Source: CAYHVK01 sp964360255
Lineage (GTDB): Bacteria > Bdellovibrionota > Bdellovibrionia > Bdellovibrionales > UBA1609
Reading direction: 5' to 3'
Assembly: GCA_964360255.1 (NCBI GenBank)
Contig: CAYHVK010000026.1
Span: 1 to 27,093 of the forward strand
Length of the DNA: 27,093 nt
Below are positions 16,603 to 23,448 of this stretch, in pieces (the stretch's first letter is position 1; every line of letters begins with the position of its first letter). Under the pieces are notes generated by a model. The model had not been told where the DNA came from, did not search any database, and saw nothing but the letters and a program-made list of their open reading frames with translations. Position numbers and translations under genes: made by a program.

Positions 16603-16628
16603 ATGCGACTTCAACGTTGAAGTCGCAT
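16603..16628. repeat. Perfect 26-bp palindrome between convergent genes
   Basis: The sequence reads ATGCGACTTCAA, CG, TTGAAGTCGCAT: a perfect palindrome with no loop. It sits 62 bp after the second metzincin stop and 43 bp before the mtnP stop, which converge here. No T run flanks it on either strand, so it is not a classical intrinsic terminator. It could be a cruciform-type transcription stop, a protein-binding site, or a remnant of a repeat family. Confidence 0.7.
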
Positions 16629-16671
16629 TGCATTCAGAGAAAATCGTGCCAGACGCGGTCCGGACGGACAA

Positions 16672-17520
16672 TTACGAAAGCAAAACTTCAAGCCACTTGG
16701 CTTTTTCTTTCGGAATCATATCTTTCGGAGTCATAAGGCCCGTCTTTAAACCTAGATCACTGGTTTTAGCATTGCGATAGAACAAATCGCCTGATGCGAG
16801 TATATCCTGAGCCATTTCAAACGCTTTCGCATTATTCTGGCGCATCACCAGGATCACTTCTTCGAGAGTCACGTGAGGAATTGAATCATCCCAACAGTCG
16901 TAGTCAGTGACGAAGCAGCATGGTACGTAAGCGAGACCCGCCTCACGCGCGAGCGCATACTCTGGGAAGTGAGTCATACCAATAATATCAGCGCCAATAC
17001 CGCGATGGTAATGAGCTTCAGCTACCGTTGAGAAATAAGGACCTTCAATACAAATATAAGTTTGACCAAAGTGAGTGTCGAAGCTGTATTTGCTGCTGAT
17101 TTTTTTAAGTTCGTTCACGCCGTCCATGCAAACAGGCTTAGCTAATGATACGTGACCGACAAGACCATCACCTAAGAACGTGTGAGCACGAACACCCTTT
17201 GTGCGATCGATGTAAGACGTAGGCACTACGCAATCACCTGGCTTAAATTCTTTTCTCAAAGAACCTACAGCAGAAAAAGACATAATAGCTTTTGCACCAG
17301 CACGCTTTAAAGCAAAGATATTCGCACGGTAGTTCACTTCAGTTGGGAGGCGCTCATGATGTTCACCGTGGCGAGAAACGAAAAGTGCTTCGTAATCACC
17401 GATGCGAACTTTTTTAATACCACTTGAAGCCGGACCAAAAGGAGTTTCAGTTGGAATCATCTCAACTGTTTTAAATGCTTCAAATTTTTCAAAACCAGAA
17501 CCGCCAATAATTGCCCACAT
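16672..17520 (-). CDS. mtnP: S-methyl-5'-thioadenosine phosphorylase
   Basis: Phosphorolyses methylthioadenosine (a by-product of polyamine or quorum-signal synthesis) to adenine and methylthioribose-1-phosphate, the substrate of the neighbouring MtnA. Family marks: IIGGSGF (4-10), TPFGPAS, phosphate-binding RHGEHH (50-55), YRANIFALK, SAVGSLR (83-89), PGD near 95, GADIIGMTHFPEYALAREAGLAY, and the purine-recognition TDYDCW. The last, with its aspartates, supports adenine-type (MTAP) rather than guanine-type PNP substrate. 282 aa is normal. AGGGAG precedes the ATG. It is the third gene of the operon, 17 bp after mtnA. PNP activity on other purines cannot be excluded. Confidence 0.92.
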   Translation of the reverse strand: MWAIIGGSGFEKFEAFKTVEMIPTETPFGPASSGIKKVRIGDYEALFVSRHGEHHERLPTEVNYRANIFALKRAGAKAIMSFSAVGSLRKEFKPGDCVVPTSYIDRTKGVRAHTFLGDGLVGHVSLAKPVCMDGVNELKKISSKYSFDTHFGQTYICIEGPYFSTVAEAHYHRGIGADIIGMTHFPEYALAREAGLAYVPCCFVTDYDCWDDSIPHVTLEEVILVMRQNNAKAFEMAQDILASGDLFYRNAKTSDLGLKTGLMTPKDMIPKEKAKWLEVLLS

Positions 17521-17537
17521 AATAAACTCCCTATCGC

Positions 17538-18530
17538 TTATCGCTTTAAAAATTCACCCGAGGTGATTTGATCTTTATTAAACACACCATTATCTAAAAC
17601 CCAGCCTGTTACGAGCTCAGCCGGCGTGACATCGAAGGCTGGATTATAAACCGGCGCATCTTGCGGGGACATCTCCCCACGCACTTCTTTTGGATTACGC
17701 TCTTCAATTGGAATATCTTTGCCTGAAGCTGTCAGCGCATCCACAGTAGTAAACGGAGCCGCTACATAAAAAGGAACTTTATGGTACTGAGCGAGCACAG
17801 CTACAGAATAAGTGCCGATCTTATTCGCAAAATCACCATTGCGAGCAATGCGATCAGAACCAACGAAGACTTTTGAAACGCGGCCCTGAGCCATTAACAT
17901 TCCGGCCATATTGTCACAAATCAGTGTGTGAGGAATGCCGAGCTTTGCCAATTCCCAAGCTGTTAAGCGACCACCTTGTAGAAGTGGACGAGTCTCATCC
18001 ACGTAAACATGGATCTTTTTGCCTTGCTCGTGGGCTTTGCGAATGGCTCCTAGAGCTGTACCCCAACCGGCCGTTGCTAAAGCGCCGGTATTGCAATGAG
18101 TGAGGATTTGTTCGCCGTCTTTAATGAGGTTCGCTCCGTGAAGAGAGATTTGCTCACAGAGAGTTTCGTCAGTTTTAAAAATATCAACAGCGATGTCTTC
18201 TACACCTTGCGCAGAAAAACCTGTGCGTGCGAGTTCTGTTACGCGATCAACGGCGTACATCAGGTTCACAGCCGTAGGACGAGCTTCACGGAGATGAATG
18301 GCCATTTTGATCACTTGCTCGGCTGTAGCGCCAGATTTAGCGTAACAAGCAAGGGATAAAGCCGCTGCTACACCAATCATCGGTGCGCCACGAACTTGAA
18401 GGGTGCGAATGTAATCGTACATTTTCAGCGGATCTGTTCCATTCAGCCAAACTTCAGCGTGAGGAAGTTTTTGCTGATCGATCACTTGTAGAGTTTGACC
18501 GTCATACTTTAGCGCTAATGATTCAAGCAT
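17538..18530 (-). CDS. mtnA: Methylthioribose-1-phosphate isomerase
   Basis: Converts methylthioribose-1-phosphate to methylthioribulose-1-phosphate in methionine salvage. Evidence: RGAPMIGVAAA (48-58), ARPTAVNL (83-90), the catalytic cysteine C146 in THCNTGALAT, ETRPLLQGGRLTAWEL (179-194), ICDNMAGMLM, and the catalytic aspartate D226 in VGSDRIARNGDFANKIGTY, 80 residues after the cysteine as in B. subtilis MtnA. 330 aa is typical. AAGGA lies ten bases before the ATG, and the start overlaps the end of the upstream radical SAM gene by 8 bp. Later salvage enzymes (mtnB, C, D or others) are not in the window. An eIF2B-like relative is the only alternative; the motifs favour MtnA. Confidence 0.95.
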   Translation of the reverse strand: MLESLALKYDGQTLQVIDQQKLPHAEVWLNGTDPLKMYDYIRTLQVRGAPMIGVAAALSLACYAKSGATAEQVIKMAIHLREARPTAVNLMYAVDRVTELARTGFSAQGVEDIAVDIFKTDETLCEQISLHGANLIKDGEQILTHCNTGALATAGWGTALGAIRKAHEQGKKIHVYVDETRPLLQGGRLTAWELAKLGIPHTLICDNMAGMLMAQGRVSKVFVGSDRIARNGDFANKIGTYSVAVLAQYHKVPFYVAAPFTTVDALTASGKDIPIEERNPKEVRGEMSPQDAPVYNPAFDVTPAELVTGWVLDNGVFNKDQITSGEFLKR

Positions 18531-19467
18531 TGTGATGTCGTCCTTGATAAGAGCCCGTCTTTTTCATTTGATCGAGCATGTATTGATAATTATCCATACG
18601 TCTCATCACCCAAGCTGGCGCAATCAACTCATCAAAGCGAGAAGAGACAGCCGCCAAACGGTGAACCGAAATACGTGGGTCAAGATGATCTAAGAAAAGC
18701 ATCACTCGGCGCGTATACTCTTCAAGCTCTACAGGTTTGAAAAGACCGTTCTTATAATCTTGCTCAAGTGGCGTGTGCTTCAAGACGTGCATATTGTGGA
18801 GCTTTACATTGTCGATAGGCAAAGTATTGCAAAGGCGTGCAGCTAAAATGATTTCATCATCGCGCTCATCAGGAAGACCAAAAATTAAATGAATACCGAT
18901 GCTCATACCCGGGCAAGCTTTTGCCGTACGTTGAATCGTTTCAATCGACTTCTTCGCAGTGTGACCTCGGCGCATCCAGATCAGTGAGTTCTCATTGAAT
19001 GTCTGAACGCCATACTCCACCGCAACATAGTGAGTCTTTTGATACTCATTCCAGAGTTCAAAAAGTGAGTCAGATACGCAGTCAGGGCGAGTGCCCACAA
19101 CCATTCCTACTACATCTGAGTGACTGGCCGCTGTTGCAAAGTTCTCACGCATTTTATGAACACGGTCGAAGGTGGTCGTATAGGCTTGAAAGTAAACTAA
19201 GAATTTTTCAACGTTGATACGGTTCTTTAAACGAGCGCGACCTTTTTCGATCTGCTCAGGTAAAGTCATCTCTTGGTATTCGGCATAAGCTGATGAGCCC
19301 CAAACGTCACAAAAGTTACAAGTCTGCATCCCACGAAGACCTTCGCGATTGGGGCAAGTCTCTGCAGTAGTTACAGGAATTTTGAAAACTTTTTGCCCAA
19401 ACTGCTTTTTATAACTCAAACTGATTGGATGGTAAGGCAGACCTTGCCATTTCTCGAGGTTTTGCAT
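18523..19467 (-). CDS. Radical SAM protein, YhcC family (TIGR01212-type)
   Basis: Radical SAM enzyme of the YhcC/TIGR01212 type, whose reaction is not established. Visible: PYHPISLSYKKQFGQKVFKIPVTTAETCPNREG, with the cluster cysteines in a non-standard CX11CX2C pattern (TCPNREG...MQTCNFC) typical of this family. Next come VYFQAYTTTFD (strand 2), GTRPDCVSD, VEYGVQTFNENSL, RGHT, and GIHLIFGLPDE, followed by NVKLHNMHVLKHTPLE. C-terminal residues include HRLAAVS. It is not an EpmB or lysine aminomutase. It starts 29 bp from mnmD on the opposite strand and heads the mtnA-mtnP operon with an 8-bp overlap. The link with methionine salvage is positional only. An accessory or repair role around SAM metabolism is a speculative idea. 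Confidence 0.85.
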   Translation of the reverse strand: MQNLEKWQGLPYHPISLSYKKQFGQKVFKIPVTTAETCPNREGLRGMQTCNFCDVWGSSAYAEYQEMTLPEQIEKGRARLKNRINVEKFLVYFQAYTTTFDRVHKMRENFATAASHSDVVGMVVGTRPDCVSDSLFELWNEYQKTHYVAVEYGVQTFNENSLIWMRRGHTAKKSIETIQRTAKACPGMSIGIHLIFGLPDERDDEIILAARLCNTLPIDNVKLHNMHVLKHTPLEQDYKNGLFKPVELEEYTRRVMLFLDHLDPRISVHRLAAVSSRFDELIAPAWVMRRMDNYQYMLDQMKKTGSYQGRHHNA

Positions 19468-19496
19468 AGGAAGTCTCTAACCATAGGCACCCGAAA

Positions 19497-20321
19497 ATGC
19501 AAGCTTACGTCCACGACAATTACGAATATAAAGCCCTGCGAACAGCAGACGGCAGCCCAAGTCTTTTAATGGGCGAAAAACAGGCGTTTGAAATGCAAGC
19601 TCCTGAGGCCATGCACAACTCAGCTGGTGCTCTAACAGAGAGTTTTTACATCTATTACGAGAACATTCGCAGTGCTCAAGAGCATCACTTGCGCCCAAGT
19701 TACCTCTCTGTGGGCCTCGGACTTGGCTACAATGAAGCCATTATTGCCTGCCACGCTCTTAAAGAGAATTTGAATCCCCTCAAACTCAGCATTCTTTCGT
19801 TCGAACGTGATGCCTTTATTCGTGAAAACTATGTGAACTGGCTTCTTCAAGATGCAAAGAAACAAAAGACTAAGAAAGAAGGCTCTGAGCAAAATAAAGC
19901 CGAAGACTTTTGGGGGCCGATTTTTACCGAAGTTCTTCAAGTTGTAGCTAAGCATATGAAAATGGATTGGAAAAGTGCCAAGCACCTTCTGAAATCTATG
20001 TACAACGAAGGCAGCTTTAAAATTGAAAACGATATGCTCACTTACGATTGGGCAGGTAATAAACGCAAATTCACTTCGATTCTTTTTGATGCTTTCTCGA
20101 AAAAATCAACACCAGATGTTTGGAGCGAAGAATTTATCACCCGTTTCTTGCAATCAGCAGCGGATGAAAAGTGCATTCTTACGACTTACGCCGCCACCGG
20201 CAGCCTCAACCGCGCTTTAAGAAATAATCATTTCACTTTAGTTGATCGTAAGGGTTTTCAAGGCAAACGCGAGTCCACTTGGGCCGAGCGTCTTGAGCTT
20301 CACGACAAGACTTTTTTGTAG
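19497..20321 (+). CDS. MnmC-type tRNA (5-aminomethyl-2-thiouridine)-methyltransferase domain protein (MnmD-like)
   Basis: SAM-dependent methyltransferase resembling the MTase half of MnmC (DUF752), which adds the last methyl group of mnm5s2U34 in tRNA. Family features are RTADGSPSLLMGEKQAFEM (substrate/target loop), a GLGLGYNEAI motif at about residues 73-82 (SAM binding), LSFERD (acidic strand-2 end), LFDAFSKKSTPDVWSEEFI, ILTTYAATGSLNRALRNNHF, and GFQGKRESTWA. There is no FAD-dependent oxidase domain, as in stand-alone MnmD. The region about 120-145 has a lysine-rich insertion (KKQKTKKEGSEQNKAED). Only 29 bp separate its ATG from the divergent radical SAM gene. Its stop overlaps the following convergent gene by 22 bp. 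RNA substrate is inferred from the family. Confidence 0.78.
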   Translation: MQAYVHDNYEYKALRTADGSPSLLMGEKQAFEMQAPEAMHNSAGALTESFYIYYENIRSAQEHHLRPSYLSVGLGLGYNEAIIACHALKENLNPLKLSILSFERDAFIRENYVNWLLQDAKKQKTKKEGSEQNKAEDFWGPIFTEVLQVVAKHMKMDWKSAKHLLKSMYNEGSFKIENDMLTYDWAGNKRKFTSILFDAFSKKSTPDVWSEEFITRFLQSAADEKCILTTYAATGSLNRALRNNHFTLVDRKGFQGKRESTWAERLELHDKTFL

Positions 20322-21397
20322 ACCTCAATATTGCCCTTCACCATGTTTTCTAGTGAAAAGTTCTGCGCAATATGATCTTGAGCATTCTTTAAAAGCTGAT
20401 TTCTAAGAGCTGAATCATCGATGATTCGTTTGAGCTGAATTTTTAAATCAGCGGCATTTCCCGCTTCAAAATTAAGACCGGTTTTTTCATGAATAATCAT
20501 TTCTGGGATACCGCCTGCGCGACTGCCGATCACCGGCGTGCCCGATGAAATACTATCAAGGACAATTGTACCAAGACCTTCAACAAGTGAAGGCATCACC
20601 ATTAAATCTAAACCACATAAAAACTCAGGCACATTATCGATATGACCTAAGAAAGTAACACTCTTCTCAAGACCCAGTCTCTGCACCTGAGCTTCGATTT
20701 CTGGGCGATAGACGCCCTCACCAGCGAGCAAGAGCCTGATATTCGGATTCGACTTTAAAACCTCGCTAAAGGCATTTAATAAGCTCTCATGGCCCTTCAC
20801 TTTAACCAGAGCACTCGCGCATCCAATAATAAAGGTATCTTCTGGCAGGCTGAATTGCTTAATCAGTTTTTCACGGGACCACTTACGATCTAGATTTTTA
20901 TAAATCTCAGCATCCACAGCACTCGGCACGACTGTTACAGTTTCAGGAGCAAATCCACACTCGATCAGTACCTTCTTAATGTTTTGTGAGATGGCCACTG
21001 TGTGGTTGAGAGCGGGATTCAAGTACTTTCGGCGTGAGCGCCAGTCTTGAGCGACTTTATCGTCAACCCGACGATGGGTGATCAGCTTTAAATGAGGTAA
21101 AAATTTCTTCACCCATAAAGCGAGACTTAAACCGCCAGAACCTTGGCCATCTAAAACTTCGATCTGATTTTTCTTACAAAACTGTACCAATTGATAAATT
21201 GAAACCGGGCTATAAGCGCTAGAGCTGCTCAGGCCGAGAGTTTCAACAATCTTCAAGAACTTCGGGTAACCCCTACCACTGCGTGGAATGGCTACAAAAT
21301 TTACAACTCCGAAGCGAAAACTACCTTCGATAAAGAGGCGAATCTGATTTTCGCCGCCTCGCCATGATTTTTCTGTGCAGATATGTAGAACACGCAT
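20300..21397 (-). CDS. GT4-family glycosyltransferase
   Basis: GT-B fold enzyme of unknown donor and acceptor, probably for envelope glycans. I prefer the ATG at 21397 (365 aa): it starts directly at MRVLHICTEKSWRGGENQIRLF, a normal GT4 beginning. A further upstream ATG at 21538 would add an unrelated 47 residues that run through the divergent rsm22 gene. Landmarks: WRGGENQ (12-18), THRRVDDKV, AISQNIKKVL, VVPSAVDAE, SALVKVKGHESLLNAF, LLLAGEGVYR, VTFLGHIDNVPEFLCGLDLMVMPS, and EGLGTIVLDSISSGTPVIGSRAGGIPEM. The usual EX7E is EX7D here. No SD is seen. It faces mnmD tail-to-tail with a 22-bp overlap of the two coding ends. Confidence 0.82.
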   Translation of the reverse strand: MRVLHICTEKSWRGGENQIRLFIEGSFRFGVVNFVAIPRSGRGYPKFLKIVETLGLSSSSAYSPVSIYQLVQFCKKNQIEVLDGQGSGGLSLALWVKKFLPHLKLITHRRVDDKVAQDWRSRRKYLNPALNHTVAISQNIKKVLIECGFAPETVTVVPSAVDAEIYKNLDRKWSREKLIKQFSLPEDTFIIGCASALVKVKGHESLLNAFSEVLKSNPNIRLLLAGEGVYRPEIEAQVQRLGLEKSVTFLGHIDNVPEFLCGLDLMVMPSLVEGLGTIVLDSISSGTPVIGSRAGGIPEMIIHEKTGLNFEAGNAADLKIQLKRIIDDSALRNQLLKNAQDHIAQNFSLENMVKGNIEVYKKVLS

Positions 21398-21427
21398 AGT
21401 ATGCTTAAAACTAACACTAATATTCTT

Positions 21428-22486
21428 ATGAAACACGAATTTTCGAAAAAGCAGTTTAATCTTTATGGGGCCAAAGAACTTGAGCCTTGGCTGAAACCTT
21501 TGGGTTATAGTCTTAAAAAGCCGCAAGAGCTGGCCCATGCTATTTTGAAACTCTCAGATATTTACACCTCTGGTCGCGGCAGCCCTGATATTTGGGCGAT
21601 GCCCGGTAATGTGGCCGCCTATCTCGCCTATTTCATGCCGCTTAACTATTTGCGCTGCCAATACGCCCTTGAAAAAACTGATCCGGCAATTATGGCTGAC
21701 ACGGCCGTCGATTACGGCGCTGGCTTGGGTGCGTTTTCGTTGGCGCTCATGGGCTTTGAGAAAACAAAAAGAATTATCGTTTATGAACCTTCTAAAATCG
21801 CCCTTGATTGGAGCTTTAGAATTCTCGAGGCAATAGGTGGCGACATTGAGCTCAATCTCATTCATTCATTGGATGAGTTAAAAGAATTTGAAAAAAAAGA
21901 AGCCAGAAAGCTCAGCTACTACCTCTCTTACAGTCTCAACGAAATGAACAGCTTTGATGAATTGCCGCCGGTTGTAGATTCAATTGTTGTCGTTGAACCT
22001 TCAACTCAAACCGCTGGTCGAGCCCTGCAAAACTACCGGGGGAAATTACTCCAGAATGGTTTCTATGCTTGGGCGCCTTGTCTCCATCAAGATGAGTGCC
22101 CGCTTTTGAAACATTCAAATACAGATTGGTGTCACACTCGCTTCCATTTAGAAATGCCTCAGTGGTTTTTAGATGTAGAAAAATACCTACCGATTAAGAA
22201 TCAATCGATCACGGTGTCTTATTTGAGTGCGGCTCGAACGATGCCTGAAAAAACGGCGGACAATCAATTTCGTATTATTGGTGACACTCTTTTCGAGCGC
22301 GGAAAAACTAAACAAGCTATTTGCCGCAACTCGAAACGTGAATTTTTCTCATGGTTAACTAAGTATGGAGAGGCTCCGATGTTACCTCGCGGCGAGAAGG
22401 TTGAAATTTCGTCTCCTCTTTTAAATAAAGGAGACGAACTCCGTCCTGAGACTGATTTCAATTATGAAATCTTAAAAGACTACTGA
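21428..22486 (+). CDS. Rsm22-family SAM-dependent methyltransferase with candidate Fe-S cysteines
   Basis: Belongs to the Rsm22 family (mitochondrial Rsm22/METTL17 relatives), proteins tied to small ribosomal subunit assembly. Family features: SGRGSPDIWAMPGNVAAYLAY-type segment, VDYGAGLGAFSLAL (SAM motif, about residues 94-107), YSLNEM (169-174), SIVVVEPSTQTAGRALQNYR, AWAPCLHQDECPLL, and TDWCHTRF. Four cysteines, C218, C224, C235 (in DWCH) and C299, match the pattern of the Fe-S site reported for METTL17 as I recall it. The ATG at 21428 is preferred: the upstream one at 21401 would add MLKTNTNIL and nearly touch the divergent gene's start. No good SD is seen. The 3' end overlaps the next, convergent gene by 7 bp. 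A true methyltransferase activity is uncertain in this family. Confidence 0.85.
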   Translation: MKHEFSKKQFNLYGAKELEPWLKPLGYSLKKPQELAHAILKLSDIYTSGRGSPDIWAMPGNVAAYLAYFMPLNYLRCQYALEKTDPAIMADTAVDYGAGLGAFSLALMGFEKTKRIIVYEPSKIALDWSFRILEAIGGDIELNLIHSLDELKEFEKKEARKLSYYLSYSLNEMNSFDELPPVVDSIVVVEPSTQTAGRALQNYRGKLLQNGFYAWAPCLHQDECPLLKHSNTDWCHTRFHLEMPQWFLDVEKYLPIKNQSITVSYLSAARTMPEKTADNQFRIIGDTLFERGKTKQAICRNSKREFFSWLTKYGEAPMLPRGEKVEISSPLLNKGDELRPETDFNYEILKDY

Positions 22487-22782
22487 GACTTTTCTAAGCT
22501 CCAGATCGTGCAGCGATCAGTGGCGCGTCCACCCATGTCGAAAGTGATTACAGAATCACCGTCACAAACCCAAACGCTGCTGAATTTATCAAAGCCAATT
22601 CCATCAGCCCAACGAAGTTCAGGGCAAACGCCAACATCGGCGATATAATTACCCCGTGAAGTTTGAAGAATTAAATTGTCGCCATCTACATCATAATTGC
22701 GAATTGCACTTTCGCTTACGCAGTCAGCTGAAGCCGCCGTCAAAAACGAAAAAGTCGCTAGAGCTGCTAATAACACCTTCAT
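22480..22782 (-). CDS. Small exported protein, DUF6491-like
   Basis: 100-residue exported protein of unknown function. The signal peptide is clear (MKVLLAALATFSFLTAASA then DC), and a perfect SD (AAGGAG, five bases before the ATG) supports the start. The mature part holds NYDVDGDNLILQTSRGNYI, ELRWADGIGFDKF and VWVCDGDSVITFDMGGRATDRC, and four cysteines (at about 20, 53, 73 and 91), probably two disulfides. This resembles, from memory, the small DUF6491 family. It converges with rsm22 and shares 7 bp with it. A terminator and possible RNA gene lie upstream on the same strand. No function is claimed. Confidence 0.75.
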   Translation of the reverse strand: MKVLLAALATFSFLTAASADCVSESAIRNYDVDGDNLILQTSRGNYIADVGVCPELRWADGIGFDKFSSVWVCDGDSVITFDMGGRATDRCTIWSLEKSQ

Positions 22783-22840
22783 AAATACTCCTTAGTTGAA
22801 TTCTTTTACTTTACCCTTAACTATTTCATACTTAAAAGAT

Positions 22841-22871
22841 AAAAAAAAGCCGCTACATAAAGTAGCGGCTT
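22841..22871 (-). terminator. Strong minus-strand intrinsic terminator
   Basis: Read on the minus strand: AAGCCGCTAC, loop TTTAT, GTAGCGGCTT (a perfect 10-bp stem), then an eight-T run (the stem's last two T included give a longer tract). On the plus strand only two T follow the stem, so it works in the minus direction. It lies upstream of, not after, the exported gene at 22480-22782. It would therefore end either a short RNA or read-through from the kinase operon at 23432. Confidence 0.88.
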
Positions 22872-22944
22872 ACTGCACATCTGAAAACTCGAAGAGTTAT
22901 CTTATGTACGTCCTATTTGAAGCTCTAACGACCGGAGTCTTTAG
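22841..22944 (-). ncRNA. Candidate ~100-nt small RNA
   Basis: A TATAAT hexamer on the minus strand (22956-22951) lies about 80 bp before the strong terminator at 22841-22871. A transcript beginning near 22944 would be ~100 nt. Within it, AACTC-TTC-GAGTT and GAC-TCCG-GTC can form small hairpins, and there is no ORF (ATGGGTTTCTAA stops after three codons). The -35 candidate TTGCAA is only 14 bp from the -10, so the promoter is uncertain. No known RNA family was recognised. Confidence 0.35.
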
Positions 22945-22950
22945 AAACCC

Positions 22951-22971
22951 ATTATAGATAATGATATCTAT
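22951..22971 (-). promoter_or_regulatory. Operator-like inverted repeat with -10 hexamer
   Basis: ATAGATA (22954-22960) and TATCTAT (22965-22971) form a perfect 7-bp inverted repeat around ATGA. On the minus strand it overlaps the TATAAT at 22956-22951. A dimeric regulator bound here would block the candidate promoter. Only the repeat itself is certain. Confidence 0.4.
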
Positions 22972-23115
22972 TGCAACGTCTCTGCCAAGCCCCAGAGCCC
23001 ACCCATTTACGCCTATAGATAAATATCAAAATTTTGTGGTATTAATCCCCAAATATGAGGAAAATTAGACAATTCTTATTTTTACTTTACTATGATTTTT
23101 TCGTAGCATTTTTAT

Positions 23116-23448
23116 ATGACTGACTTAATGGAACACTCATCTATGGAAAAAGTTTATATCAGCGAAATTCTCGCTGATCTCATTCCTGGTTTTTTAGCCA
23201 CTCGTGAGAGTGAATTTGTTGAAATGCAGAAATTAGTGGATGCTAAAAATTTTGAAGGCATCGTTAAAATGGGTCATAAATTAAAAGGCTCAAGCTTAAA
23301 TTATGGTTTCAAAACACTGGGCGCCTTAGCTCTTGATTTCGAGCAGGCTGGCAAAGAGAATAATCTGACTAAAGCGCAATCCATTATCCCTAAAATGCGC
23401 AATCACTTAAAAAACATTGAAATTGTTATTGTTAATGATGAGGACTAG
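23116..23448 (+). CDS. Hpt-domain histidine phosphotransfer protein
   Basis: Small stand-alone phosphotransfer protein, expected to relay phosphate between the receiver domain of a hybrid kinase and a further receiver. The 110 residues are one Hpt four-helix bundle. The phosphoacceptor is H54 in MGHKLKGSSLNYG, which is the Hpt signature HKLKGSS-x3-G. Then follow FKTLGALALDFEQAGKENN and a final long helix. No signal peptide, membrane segment or kinase domain is present. The start could also be ATG 23143 (residue 10); no SD decides. It faces the hybrid kinases tail-to-tail, its 3' end overlapping the next gene by 17 bp. It is the natural partner of those kinases by location, but the pairing is inferred. 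Confidence 0.88.
   Translation: MTDLMEHSSMEKVYISEILADLIPGFLATRESEFVEMQKLVDAKNFEGIVKMGHKLKGSSLNYGFKTLGALALDFEQAGKENNLTKAQSIIPKMRNHLKNIEIVIVNDED

Larger units (their letters stand above)
22783..23115. other. 333-bp intergenic region without a coding gene
   Basis: No open frame with a start and SD is visible here. It holds the 5' leader of the small exported gene at its left end, a strong minus-strand terminator at 22841-22871, an operator-like inverted repeat with a TATAAT hexamer at 22951-22971, and an AT-rich stretch before the Hpt gene. Confidence 0.7.

Noticed and set aside
18523..19467. Radical SAM gene as EpmB partner of the EpmA-like gene
   Set aside because: The cysteine pattern and sequence are of YhcC type, not of lysine 2,3-aminomutase type.
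21398..21538. Upstream extension of the minus-strand GT4 gene
   Set aside because: The extra 47 residues do not resemble a GT4 start and would overlap the divergent rsm22 gene.
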